In this document: piece by piece, positions 1-64,000 of the stretch
Numbering within the stretch: position 1 is the stretch's first letter
Layout of the letters: each line of letters begins with the position of its first letter
Assembly: GCA_012861695.1 (NCBI GenBank)
Contig: JAAOOA010000198.1
Coordinates: 372,001 to 436,000 of the forward strand
Length of the DNA stretch: 64,000 nucleotides
Reading direction: 5' to 3'
Origin: Trematomus loennbergii
Lineage: Eukaryota > Chordata > Actinopteri > Perciformes > Nototheniidae
Notes under the pieces: model-generated
What the model was told of the DNA's origin: nothing
Databases searched by the model: none
The model's input: only the letters and a program-made list of their open reading frames with translations
Program-made: the position numbers and the translations under genes

Positions 1-3000
1 GCAGTCCTGAACAAACACCAGTCAGTACAGTCCAAACATGCCTGATGATCCTCCATAGCTGTACTGTTTCACTGCCTGAATGTCATCACTACAGGTTTAC
101 AGAGTTTGAGTTTCTGCCTGTATGCAGGAATCAGGTGGACCATGGTATGGTCTGATTGGCCCAGTGCAGCGTGGGGGACGGCGTGATAGGATCCTGTGAT
201 GGTGGTGTAACAGTGATCCAAAAACCCTCTGGGCATTTATTAAACTGTTTGTATTTTGGGAGTTCATGACTGAGTTTGCCTTTGTTAAAATCACCAAGAA
301 CAATAACTAGGCAGTCCGGATAAGTCCTCTCCACACACAGTATTGGTCGGCGAGTGTGCACTGCGCCTCCTGCACGTTCGCATGCGGTGGGATGTAAACA
401 CAACCCAGTCTCACATCTAAACGTGTAATAACTACGTTGGTCCACAACTTGGGACGTAGTATTTCTACAAAAAACGCCTCTGAAATTGTAGGATCCCTAC
501 GTTTTTTTCACCATTCATTTCCAATGGCTGGCGTCTATGTCACGTGATCTTCAACTTTCTCTCCGCAGAAATAAAAAAACATGGCCGACCTTCGTTTTAT
601 TCTCGGTAGAAAATGCCTATTTTAAGGTTAGTTTGGCCATTAAAATGCCATTAAAATTTTGATGTCATTTGATGCGAGAAATATGAGTTGTTATTTTCAG
701 ATTATGTGTGCAGTGGATGTACATGATCTTTAGTTTGCTAGTTATACGAAGAATACTTCAGGAAATTGTGTAAATACAACGTTTTCATAGTTACCAAGGT
801 GGTTGCTAGGGACGCTGCTATCGATATTATGTCTGTTATGTTGTGTAACTGTTTAATGGTGTTATCTTTATTGCTACCCGGCATCTAAAATTGTGGCATA
901 GTTACGTTATTTTCCATTATGCTCTCTATATATTGTCTTTATTATGCTTTAAACAGTGTCTCGGGCTTTGGCTATAGGGCGGCTCAAGTATTTTGCCGGC
1001 CGTTGCTTTGTTTATTGTCCTTGTTTTTGTTTTAAATAAAGCAATTCAATCGAGACATGCCAAACATGTGACGTCATATGACGCGTCGCATCTGCGCACA
1101 GGGAGCAGGGAGACCCCGGTTGCGGTCGAATAGTCCATTTAGCTTAGGAACCTTCCTAACGGAGTGAAATGACCCGGAAGTCCCTCAGTGGCAGCCATGA
1201 TAAGTGCCGTTCGAATTCTCTAAATTAAAAGGAAAGGAGGTTTCAAACTTCCTTTATAACCTCCTTTAGCTTAGGAACCACTGGACCTCCCTAACCGAAA
1301 GGAGAGGAGAAAATGCTGCCCCACAATGCCTTGCGGCCGCGGCATTTGCCGTCACACAACAGTCGGCCGTTCACGGAAACAACCGATTATGAACGAGAAA
1401 TGATATCATGAAAGTTACGGTGCTTATTAAGCATTTTAAAACGTATGCGGTAAGTTGCCAAAGTGCTTTGTTTTGAAACGTTCATCAGTATTATAATCAA
1501 AAAGAGAAATATGAACGTTAGTTTTTACTGAAATGATCAAATAAAGTCAACATTTCACAGTCTTTACTGAGCTGTGTGGGGTTTGTTCAACTTTTAAAAG
1601 ATGTTTGAATGGTGATATACACAGTGATAGATGTTAAGGGACTAACGTTTATAATAATACATTGTATTGATTTTAAGATCTTTCATACAATCATACGTAT
1701 TGGGAATCATTTGTATTAATGTGGGACCGGAGGGAGAGGGTGACGAGCATAAGTTTCACTTTCCTTTTTTATTTCAATTCCAACTTTGGTCATGAAGAAT
1801 ATGTTTCTCTGTTGTCCCGTTCATAAAGCATAAAACAACAGCATCAGAGCACGGTGCAGAGTCTCTAGATGAGTTTACAGTAGTCCCTCGTTCTTATTAA
1901 ACATCCATGTTGTAGTCCGCTGTATAGAACTGTAGTTTCCATAGTTTCCCCACAGCAGCAGACGCACATTTATGACCTCCGCTGGCGCATCATAAACACG
2001 TCGGATAGTGGAAGTGCAGTCGGATTCTCTAAAGTACAGCAGTCTCTTCTCCTAAATCCTTTTGAATTCTCCTATCCACTATCCCTTAACCCCGTGACGT
2101 TTCACTCAGAGGTCAAGGAATAGACGATAGGGTTAGAACTTAGGAGCTGTTTTTTTGGAGTATTCGACCGCAACCCCCGAGATCCGTATTCCCCGTATTT
2201 TTTAAATAAAGAGATTTTCAATCACGGGCGCGCATCAAACGTGTGACGTAATGTGTATTAAAAGTATTAAAAGAGGTGAAAATCACTACAAGTCTGGGCA
2301 TGTTGAGAGCTGTACATACACACACATTTCATAGTCTTATATTTCAACAGTTTTACGACAAACTGTGACTTTTTTGACATGGAAATTATTATTTAAGATT
2401 GACAAACATCATATGTGTAATTCGTGGCACAATTCAAACGGGATCGAAAGATAATCTTTCTCTCTCCATTGACTTCAATGCATACTTTTTCCAAAATAAG
2501 GTCCCATGGAGGAACCCGGAAGTTTGACGGACATTACCCACAATCCTCTGTAGCAACCATAGACTGTATAAAAAAATTAAATAATACATTATTCCGAGTG
2601 TGCTTGCTTTTCTCTTTGAAAGTCATCACATAACGGCATTGTAATACACGTTTCGGCTGCATTAAATATGACATATCTGCCGTAGTTAACTCTATTTGTA
2701 GCAATAAAGATAACACCATTAAACAGTTACACAACATAACAGACATAATATCGATAGCAGCGTCCCTAGCAACCACCTTGGTAACAATGAAAACGTTGTA
2801 TTTACACAATTTCCTGAAGTATTCTTCGTAATAACTAGCAAACTAAAGATCATGTACATCCACTGCACACATAATCTGAAATAACAACTCATATTTCTCG
2901 CATCAAATGACATCAAAACGCATTTTAATGGCCAAACTAACCTTAAAATAGGCATTTTCTACCGAGAATAAAACGAAGGTCGGCCATGTTTTTTTATTTC

Positions 3001-3783
3001 TGCGGAGAGAAAGTTGAAGATCACGTGACATAGATGCCAGCCATTGGAAATGAATGGTGAAAAAAAACGTAGGGATCCTACAATTTCAGAGGCGTTTTTG
3101 TAGAAATACTACGTCCCAAGTTGTGGACCAACGTAGTTATTACACGTTTAGATGTGAGACTGGGTTGGTAAACAGTACTAACCACTATGAATGAGGAGAA
3201 CTCACGTGGGGAATAGAAGCAGTTGATAATAAACGTGTCCATGGTGGGAGAACAGTGCTGCAGAATTACATTGTTACACCAGCAACTGTTAGTATAAAAG
3301 CATATTCCTCCACCTTTCGATTTGCCGGAGAGCTCCGTGTCTCGATCCGCTCGGAACAGCTAGAAGTCAAGGATTGATCCAAACAGCCAAATCTCTCTGA
3401 AGCACAAAACGGAAGATGAAAAAAAGTCTCTGTTTTTCCCCACCAGCAGCTGAAGTTCGTCCAGTTTATTGCTCAGAGAACGAACATTTTAAAGGAATAT
3501 TCCAGGTAACGGAGTGCGGACTCCGCGGCTGCGTCCCGGCCCACCTCCTTCTCCTATGGCGTTTCACTGCTCTGATGCAGGTCAACGCACCTTTAACCTT
3601 TAAGAATGTCCAATAGTTCCCAGAAGAGCTGAGAAAAGTGGGAAACAAAAGTGCTGGAGTTGTTCCTCTGATTTTTAGGAGCTCATTTCTGGTGAAAGAC
3701 CATGGTGTACTAATTGTATAAACTGAATTAACGCACAAAACAAGACAAAACACGCAACACCAAGCAGCCATCCACGGCGCCAT
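1..3783 (-). mobile_element. CR1-type LINE, endonuclease part, split by another element
   Basis: Minus-strand translation of 3783-3175 shows a LINE N-terminal region with GALTCIRAVKRHRRRRWAG and then, in shifting frames, GKSKGGGICFY and YSPREFSSFIV, typical of the AP endonuclease domain. The reading resumes at 400-75 with PDCLVIVLGDFNKGKLSHELPKYKQ. The GDFN motif is an endonuclease signature. The stretch 401-3167 is a later insertion. Several frameshifts and no reverse transcriptase in the window make it a relic. Confidence 0.75.
401..3167. mobile_element. Non-autonomous DNA element with ~470-bp inverted ends
   Basis: Bases 401-877 and 2698-3167 are near-perfect inverted repeats starting CAACCCAGTCTCACATC. 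The 7-bp duplication GTAAACA flanks it exactly (394-400 and 3168-3174). No transposase frame is seen in the 1.8-kb core. The core holds a second, smaller inverted pair (near 1117-1160 and 2120-2180, GCGGTCGAATAGTCC against GGAGTATTCGACCGC). It sits inside a LINE endonuclease reading. I do not recognise the superfamily: a 7-bp duplication is unusual. Confidence 0.85.
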
Positions 3784-3795
3784 CTCACTTCATAA

Positions 3796-3882
3796 AGGGG
3801 GCGGCAATGGCTCAGTCTGTAAGGACTTGGCCTTGGGACCAAAGGGTCGCACCTTTCGGTTCACGTCCCATTAAAAAAAATG
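3796..3882 (+). mobile_element. tRNA-derived SINE head
   Basis: A polymerase III A box TGGCTCAGTCTGTAAGG at 3808-3824 and a B box GGTTCACGTCC at 3858-3868 sit 33 bases apart, followed by an A-rich run. The cloverleaf is not convincing, so it is a SINE rather than a tRNA gene. Confidence 0.6.
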
Positions 3883-5659
3883 CAGAGGGTATCTTGACAA
3901 ATTTGGAATATTTTACATAATATTTGTACTTACTCACTAATCTCTAGGTTGTTTGCATATAAACAGTGTAAAGTTGTTTGCACATTTAATGCTGCCACCT
4001 GCTGATCAAGGTCTGAAATAACAAGTGAAACTGTGGAGGCCCACGTTCAATCTGATTCACAGTTTACTTAAACTACGGTGCACTTAAAAAAATAAATATA
4101 TTGCCATCTTCACAAATGCATGTAAGCAACTAAGAGACCTATATCAGACCTGAGGGCAAATTGCATCCGATTTATATTACACCAATACATTATTAGTTAG
4201 ACTTTCTTAGAATTTCGTCACTAGGGGCAATTCTTTGTGCTAGGGAGCTTTATGATTACAGTCCCTGGATTCCTTAAAAACATTTTTAATGTAAGTGAGT
4301 ATAACTCTGGTTATAGCCTCATTGTGTGCTGCAGTTCTATATTCTGTTCTCTCACACATTTCACAAAAGTCCACAGAAATAAGAACTATCCACATTAACA
4401 AACCTAATCCATTTTGTCATTAATACAATCATTCTGGGGTGGCCCACTAGTTGGCGCTTTTATTCAAAATGTGTGCTTATGACTTCATTTGTGTCATAAA
4501 CTATTCATGAGTTGCAGCTGAAGGTTGCAGTCAAATTGTCAAATATTATTTCCTATCATCTTTTCCTAACCACTATTTCTTAACCTCTGTAAGAAACATC
4601 ACAGGGTTAAGGAAAGATGATAGAGCTTTCCTTAACTCAAGACTTAGGAAAAGACAACTGTGGCAATCCGTCTGCACTTACACTATCAAACGTATTTATG
4701 AAACGCAGAAGATGTTATTAATGTGCGTCTGCCGTGGCGAAACTACCATTTCCACACAGCAGACGATTATGAAATATGCATTAGTAGACGTTACTAATTT
4801 GACAGTCAGACCGGGAATTACTACTTTCTAGCAACAGAAAGCTGCTCTGGTCGGTTTAAACCATGTGGGAACCAAACTAGCTCCAGCACGGAACTGGAAC
4901 GGACCTCTTTCAGATATTCGGATTCAGAGCACCAGTCCTGCTGTCCTCACAGTAAAATATGTAGCCAAGAATATCTTTTATAAGAATTTATTCTACAAAG
5001 TAACAACAAATAACACTGATGTTACATGAGCGTGTCCATTTTGAGTGAAATATTTGGGCCTACACGAGTTGCCTCTATACCATCATGCAGGTCATGGAGA
5101 TGTGTTGCTACCATGGTTACTTCAATGTGTATTGCTTGTTTTTTATATTATGGTTGCAAATGTAAAACAGTAGTTGATAAAACTGTGTTATAGTCAATTG
5201 TACAGTGAAAACAATGTAAATGAAGCCCGCTGCAGCAGAGGTAAGAGAAACAGAAGAGCTGTCTCTCCTGCTCTGTAGGTTCCCCTTCTGATTTTCCGGC
5301 ATCTGGAAAAGTCCTGTCAAAACTACATAGCTCAGTGCAGTTGACGAGAAAACATTTGATCTTGATTGATATTGATAATAAATTGATAACAGCCTCTTGG
5401 ATTTAATGCAGTTTTATACATTTTAACATATTTTTAAACATATCTTATAGATCACATTATAAAGAGTCAGCTCTGAGCTTTGGAAGCTCTTGATAGATAA
5501 AGACAAATGCAAAAGAGAGTGGGCAAATTTAGTCATTTGAGAACAATTATACATTAAATATTAATATTAATTAGTAAGACAATCAATTCAGTAATTTAAA
5601 CATACAAATTACAGACTTTAAGTAGAGGACTGAGTGCATGAATTTCTAAATGGAAGGGA
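3883..5659. other. No gene; repeat relics
   Basis: I see no coding region. The stretch 4550-4760 is a diverged relative of the core of the long-inverted-repeat element (compare GTTAAGGAAAGATGATAG and the cytosine-rich CAGCAGACG blocks with 1890-2150). The remainder is AT-rich and unrecognised. Confidence 0.5.
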
Positions 5660-5859
5660 TAATTAATCAGATATCCATCTTAGCTCTGTACCATATAAAC
5701 TTAACACAAAAAGTAAGGAAATCTGTGTTTGGTAGATTATTTCTTTGTTGTAACAATGCTTCTTGGCAATACATCTTATACCATTGGAAAGCCTGTTTAT
5801 TTCCCTTTTAAATGGCGCCACATTTGTGACGAACATGCATTTGTGGGATGAGCAGCAGA

Positions 5860-5970
5860 GCTGAGTATGGGTTGCGCCCATGAAAAATGTGACACATCTC
5901 CACACCGGGGACACATATTTATGTATAAAAGACATCAAAAAGTGCATTTTGCATGATAGGTCCCCTTTAA
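5860..5970 (-). mobile_element. End of a TTAA-flanked (piggyBac-type) MITE
   Basis: Read on the minus strand it starts TTAAAGGGGACCTATCATGC and continues with AAAATGCACTTTTTG and ATATGTGTCCCCGGTGT, matching the complete copy at 21.8 kb. The other end is not visible, so it is truncated or decayed. Confidence 0.65.
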
Positions 5971-6624
5971 GTTAACATCCAACGCTCCATTTAGGTTGTA
6001 ATTGTGTCTCAGATCCCAATATGGACTCACTATGTACTATCAGTGGCAGCTGCTCTTAACTGGATCCCCATATTTAAATGTTTGACTACAGCTCATGAAG
6101 CAGAACCGTCTTTTTCCTATGATGCTGATGTGTTCCATCGAACATGATAACAAAAACCTAATTTCAGTGTTTTTTTCTGGGTTTGTACTCGTTTAATCAC
6201 AGAAAAGGAGAGTGAACACTCCCACAGTCCCAGATTCAGTTCATGTTAGGGCCGCAACAGTACAATTCCCTGCTTTATTAATCTTTGCAAATCAAATCCG
6301 GCGCTGTGCCAAGGTGCAATCCGGACAGCAGATCAAAGCGCTCATAAGAAAACTGCATTAATCATGGATTTTATTAGGCCATCTCAAGCCTTAAGGACTC
6401 CTTTTAAATCATTAACATCTTTCACCCCGCTTCTGGAATGTTTTTCAGACTCGCCAGTTTTTATCCGCAGTCTATGGTGAGGTGAAGGTTGCCATTAGCA
6501 GTCCCCTCGTGCTTGAAGGGGTTTTAATTAGGACTCTTTTGTGTCATTCGTTGCATCAATTTAGCAATTTCTCACAATCCCTGCAGACAATTCAGAGTGC
6601 TGACTGAAGAAGCCTCCTATAGTC
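5971..6624. other. Semaphorin 3' untranslated and downstream flank
   Basis: No coding frame of note. The part above about 6270 is presumed 3' untranslated region of the semaphorin gene. The part below is intergenic or beyond the cleavage site. Confidence 0.45.
6274..6375 (-). promoter_or_regulatory. Candidate polyadenylation signals of the semaphorin gene
   Basis: On the minus strand AATAAA occurs at 6375-6370 and again at 6279-6274, about 250 and 346 bases past the stop codon. Either could define a short 3' untranslated region. AATAAA is common by chance in AT-rich DNA, so cleavage sites are not proven. Confidence 0.4.
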
Positions 6625-59874
<53,250 letters not shown>

Positions 59875-60313
59875 CTGACAGGAGAGAGGAATGCATCACA
59901 AAAGAAACAGTCATGAGTTCAAATGTAGAATTGGTCATGGATACCAATTTGAATTTGAAAGCCATATCAAAAATATGAGGAAAAAAAGATATCCAGTGGA
60001 GGAAATAAGTATTTGATCCCTTGCCGATTTAGTAAGTTTACCCACTTACAAATAGATTAACAGTCTATAATTGTAAAGGTAGGTTTATTTGACGAATGAG
60101 AGACAGAATATTGAGAAATGTACATCATATAAGAGATACAAAATTATTTTCATTTAACTGTGGGAAATAAGTATTTGATCCCCTTGCAACCAACAATAAT
60201 TCTGGCTCCCACTGGCCAGTACTCCTAATATGAACTTGTTACCTGTATAAAAGACACCTGTCCACAGAATCAATCAATCAGATTCCAACCTCTCCACATG
60301 GGCAAGACTAGTC

Positions 60314-61498
60314 CCCTTTTCCACCAAACCGGTTCCAGGGCCGGTTCCGGGTGAGAACCTGATTAAGCTCTGGTTCTTCCTGTTTCCACCGCAGCGGGCC
60401 GGCTATAAGCACAGAAAACTGGTTCTTATCTGGCCCCACTCGGCTGCCCGGCAAGAACCAAGAACCAATACTTCACGCTTACATCGGACGGGGGCGAGAT
60501 TAACCTGAGCAATAACAGTTCATGGCGAATACGGCAAATAAAAGTTCTGACAAGCAGTAGCGCTGAGCAAAGTGACTAGAACGCAACCACACACTTGTAA
60601 AAAAAACACACTTTATAAAGTCAGGCAACACTAACCAGGCTGAGTGTGATTTTGTTTATTTTTACCTTACTTTGACCATCCGTTCGCTGTTATTGATCAT
60701 TTTGGAGAGCAGGCAGACGTTGTGTTTTTATTATAGCAGCTATCGGTTGGAATCAAAACATGGGCTACACAGGTTGCTATGTCCGACTATCAAAAGTAGA
60801 ATCATAATGAAAATACGCCGGTAAAATGTGCCTGTAGAAAACGGCTTATGCCACAATAGGATAGCAACAAGTAGTCAAAATAGTCAGATTAGCATTGGTT
60901 GCTATGCTAACATCCCCCATTTTATACCAGAGAAACTTTCATAACAGCGTTGTGATGCCAAACAGCGTCAATTCATACTGAAACACATTCACTTATAGGG
61001 GGGGGGGATATGAATCAGCTGCTTTTGTGACGGTCAGACAGTGAATATTTCCAGCGGACGCTGCCGTGAGTTAACGGTAGACTAAACTCTGCCGTGAGTT
61101 AACGGTAGACTAAACTCTGCCGTGAGTTAACGGTAGACTAAACTCCGGTGGAAGAGCAGCACTGCAGCGGTCGGTAAATGCCACTGAACCACATTAATAA
61201 ACAATGAACCACGACACTCTGGAGAAAAGTATAAGGGTTGAGAAGTAGTTATTTAATCTAATCTGGCTTCGTATGATTAAAAGCAACACGATCATCGACC
61301 TGACGCAGTCCGCCATTGTTGTTGTTGTCAGCGGCGTTGGGGAGAAAATCAGCGACGTAAACGGTGACGCCATGACGCAGCACCAGTCGGGCTCTGAGCG
61401 GTGGAAACACAAGTGGTGCTACAGAGAAGAACCAGTTAAGCACCAGAAAAGCACAAGGACGGTTCTTGAACCGGAACCGATTTGGTGGAAAGGGGCAT
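60314..61498. mobile_element. PIF-like MITE, copy 2
   Basis: Inverted ends GTCCCCTTTTCCACCAAACC and GGTGGAAAGGGGCA, within Tc1 text between TA and TA (GACTA to TACAGAGCTG). No transposase. Contains a 28-bp unit repeated three times (61063-61146). The superfamily is not certain. Confidence 0.8.
61063..61146. repeat. 28-bp unit, three copies
   Basis: GCCGTGAGTTAACGGTAGAC plus TAAACTCT, three consecutive units with one base difference in the last. The sister element at 42.7 kb has a single, rearranged version. Confidence 0.95.
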
Positions 61499-61811
61499 AC
61501 AGAGCTGTCTAAGGACCTCAGGGACATGATGCACAAGGCTGGGATTGGCTACAAGACCATCAGAAAGCAGCTTGGTGAGAAGGAGACAACTGTAGGTGCG
61601 ATTATTCAGTAGAATAATGTGTGTGTTTCTAAATGTAAGTAACACAAAATGACCATCAATATCTGGTCTGGGGCTCCACACAAGATCTCACCCCGTGGGG
61701 TATTGATGATCATGAGAAAGGTGAGGGATCAGCCAAGAACTACACAGGAGGAACTTCTTAATGATCTCCAGGCAGCTGGGACCACAGTCACGAAGAAACT
61801 ATTGGTAACAC

Positions 61812-63156
61812 ACTACACCAGGGGTGCCCAACCTTTTTTGAACCGAGAGCTACTTTTAAAGTTGCCAGTCTGCCGAGATCTACCAGTCCAAATAGAGAGG
61901 CGTAGCCATTACTGACAGCCTACTACCAGGTAAATACCACTTCTACTTGTATAAAACTGACCTTTGTACGATTAATACTTCATAAAATACTGCAGATCCT
62001 TTATCTTACCTCTTTCTAATCTACACACATACAAGTATGTAACTGAAGTTACCAACAGTGTTGTTGATACAGAGTTGGAGTTTATTCACACGTCACATAC
62101 TACAGTGGGTAATGTTTTCAAGAAACATTGAACAGTGCTGCCACATATGATACAGGAACAAAAGAAAAGACTCTGAACCCTTTCTTTGCATTATATAAAA
62201 ATAGTGTTGCTACAAAAGTATAAATTAGGCTTACTAATAAGACAACTCAGATCTGAAGCTACACAGGAATCTGCTGCCAAAGTGCAATAAAAAAGACAAA
62301 TTAATAGAATATAAAAAGAAATGCCTTTAAAATAGGATGCAAGCAACACTAGTTTCTTAACCTTTAGTTAGTTTAGTTAGTTTTTTTTTCTTTTTTCGAG
62401 CGTGTAAAACCAAAGAAAATACAAATTAAACAAAAGGTGATACAGACATGATACAGTACTATACAAATGATGCAATAACGAAACGAAACATTTAATTAAT
62501 CTGTAGTATCATTGTCTGATATCAATAAACAAAATTATTACAATTCCTGAATTAATAATAAACTATAATCAATTTAAGTTTGCATTCTTATACCATTTTG
62601 TACAAAAATTATAATGAATACATTCAAACAAACTAAAACTTACAGCTGATTAATAACGGTATCTAACTTGAGTTTTTATTATATCAAAAACCTGTTGAAA
62701 TGCTACTGTTATTTTTACTGTCCCCAAAAAACGCGTCGGCAGCCTCCAGGAATGCTTCTTTCACAACTTCGCCGTCTTTGAAAGACTTCATGCGTTTCGC
62801 AAGAACGTCGACTGACACGATAAGATGCTATGGTAGCAGCCTTGCTCTTGTTGTTGGGCCTGGTGAAAATGGACTGCTGTGCATTTAGCTGTCCTTTCAG
62901 GTCCCTCACCTTTTGGGAGCGTAGGGCAGAATTAGGAGGGAATCCCGTCTCGTAGCGTTTGTGCACTGTTTTGAAATGCCGCACCCTTCTTCGATAAAGC
63001 CACGCTCGCATTGCAGATGAGACAGATGGACTTTGAATTGGAATAGATACAAAAATAATCATCCTCCCACTCGGAGTGAAAATTATATATTTTGGGCCTG
63101 GCTCCAGAAGGGGACCCCGGGCTTCCTCCGAGCCGGGTATCCTCACTTCGTGTGTC
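61812..63156 (-). mobile_element. hAT element with transposase N-terminus (GTF2IRD2/Charlie-like)
   Basis: Left end CAGGGGTGCCCAACCTTTTT at 61812. On the minus strand at 63020-62780 a frame carries RHFKTVHKRYETGFPPNSAL, KGQLNAQQSIFTRPNNKSKA and TIASYRVS, the N-terminal part of Charlie-group hAT transposases, then a frameshift near 62810. The catalytic core is absent. The other end is not seen; a LINE begins at about 63157. Confidence 0.8.
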
Positions 63157-63956
63157 GTCTTTGTTTGTTTGTTTGTAGCCTTTATTTAACCAGGTTAAAA
63201 AATCCCATTGAGATCAACGATCTTTTTTCAAGGGAGACCTGTGGTACATTGGTTACACATAAAAACAACAGAAACAAAAAGGACATCACAACATAATTAC
63301 AGGGGTATAAATTAGCAACCTATTCACAGTGACAGGTATCCAATAACATTTCATCCAGCCGTGCTTTAAAATGATGCAAGGGAATCAAAATGCTCAGTTT
63401 CAATGATTTTTGCATAGTGTTCCAGAGGAGCAGCGCACATAAAAGCTTTAGTACCTAAAACAGTCCTAGTACTTGGCACATGTAATAAGAACACATCCTG
63501 GGATCTCAGGCAATAGCTACTTGCCACTCTCCGTGAGATCAAAGAGCAGATATAAGTCGGTAGTTTACCCAGCATGGCTTTATATATGAATATGTACCAA
63601 TGACTGAGCCTCCGTACAGTAAGAGAAGGCAGACCTGCCTTGGCATACAGGGTACAGTGATGAGTAAGTGCTTTCCAGTTAGTAACAAATCTCAGAGCAC
63701 TGTGATAGGCGGCATCTAACCTTTCCAGGCAATGGGCAGGTGCATTCATATAGATCAAATCACCATAGTCTAGCACAGGTAAAAAGGTCACAGTGACTAG
63801 CCTTTTTCTGGCTTCAAAAGAGAAACAGGACTTGTTTCTGAAAAGAAAACCTAGTCTGACCCTCAGCTTTTTAAGCAGATTAGTGACCTGAAGTTTAAAA
63901 GTAAGACAATCATCAAGCCAGATACCAAGGTATTTATAACAGGTAACCACTTAGAG
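63157..63956 (-). mobile_element. LINE 3' half, same family as 37.1-38.2 kb
   Basis: Minus strand with an open frame of 194 codons holding CYKYLGIWLDDCLTFKLQV, LRVRLGFLFRNKSCFSFEAR, LPVLDYGDLIYMNAP and AGLPSLTVRRLSHWY. The tail (AAGGGAGACCTG on the plus strand) closes at about 63170-63240. The frame is cleaner than that of the 37-kb copy. It is cut on the right by a hAT end at 63957. Confidence 0.88.
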
Positions 63957-64000
63957 CAGTGGTTCTCAACTGGTGGGGTCGCGACCCAAAAGTGGGTCGC
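63957..64000 (+). mobile_element. Start of a hAT element running off the window
   Basis: CAGTGGTTCTCAACTGGTGG followed by GGTCGCGACCC, a common hAT end, interrupting a LINE frame. Preceding bases CTTAGAG would be part of its target site. Confidence 0.7.

Larger units (their letters stand above)
60003..61811. mobile_element. Tc1-type transposon split by a PIF-like element
   Basis: The left part 60003-60313 starts ACAGTGGAGGAAATAAGTAT TTGATCCC, a common fish Tc1 end, and repeats AAATAAGTATTTGATCCCC at 60166. The right part 61499-61811 reads into the N-terminal coding text of a Tc1 transposase (GTGAGAAGGAGACAACTG, GGGGCTCCACACAAGATCTC, CAGCTGGGACCACAGTCACG). The rest of the transposase is lacking because a hAT end begins at 61812. 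Confidence 0.85.

Noticed and set aside
3796..3882. A tRNA gene
   Set aside because: A and B boxes are present, but stems do not fold into a convincing cloverleaf and an A-rich tail follows; a SINE fits better.
62715..63146. A host GTF2IRD2-like gene
   Set aside because: The text resembles the Charlie-type hAT domain also captured in GTF2IRD2, but here it lies beside a hAT end, is frameshifted and lacks any GTF2I repeat.

Overview
The window is nuclear DNA of a ray-finned (teleost-like) fish. The signs are a split vertebrate gene with GT-AG introns, long (CA)n/(TG)n arrays, and a dense load of hAT, piggyBac-like, Tc1 and PIF-like DNA transposons mixed with L1-, L2- and CR1-type LINEs. There are no operons, and nothing bacterial or viral is in charge of the layout.

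One host gene is present, on the minus strand, entering from the right edge and ending near 6.6 kb. It is a class-6 transmembrane semaphorin. Fourteen exons are placed to the base: eight at 59.87-50.72 kb and 46.29-45.69 kb for the C-terminal two thirds of the sema domain, one at 45.83-45.69 kb finishing it, a PSI exon at 43.4 kb, a stalk exon at 26.0 kb, a transmembrane exon at 9.4 kb, a short cytoplasmic exon at 8.8 kb, and a long terminal exon at 7.85-6.62 kb. The sema domain resembles SEMA6C and SEMA6D; the transmembrane segment, the juxtamembrane LSLRSLAKL motif and the LPTPxSTPELP block point to SEMA6C. The N-terminal exons and promoter lie beyond position 64000. The exon phases agree everywhere except for three single-base losses, one in the transmembrane exon and two in the last exon. 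Restoring three bases would give 954 codons and a stop.

Layout left to right: 1-3.8 kb, a LINE endonuclease split by a 2.8-kb long-inverted-repeat element; 3.8-6.3 kb, a tRNA-derived SINE, repeat relics and a piggyBac-type end; 6.3-9.5 kb, the 3' end of the semaphorin gene; 9.6-25.9 kb, a large intron holding a hAT, an L1 with an L2 inside it, a mixed-end hAT, L1 ORF1, a gypsy scrap, a TTAA-flanked MITE and a 330-bp tandem repeat; 26.0 kb, the stalk exon; 26-43 kb, the largest intron, dominated by an 8.2-kb hAT that contains three further complete hATs; 43-60 kb, the clustered sema/PSI exons with four long dinucleotide arrays at their splice sites, a tandem pair of TTAA-flanked elements, two more hATs and LINEs; 60-64 kb, a Tc1 split by a PIF-like element, a hAT transposase scrap and a LINE.

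Two things deserve most attention. All four long dinucleotide arrays in the window touch a splice site of the semaphorin gene, two at donors and two at acceptors. And nine hAT insertions still carry their 8-bp target duplications (eight perfect, one 7 of 8), so the nesting order and the target preference of each family can be read directly.
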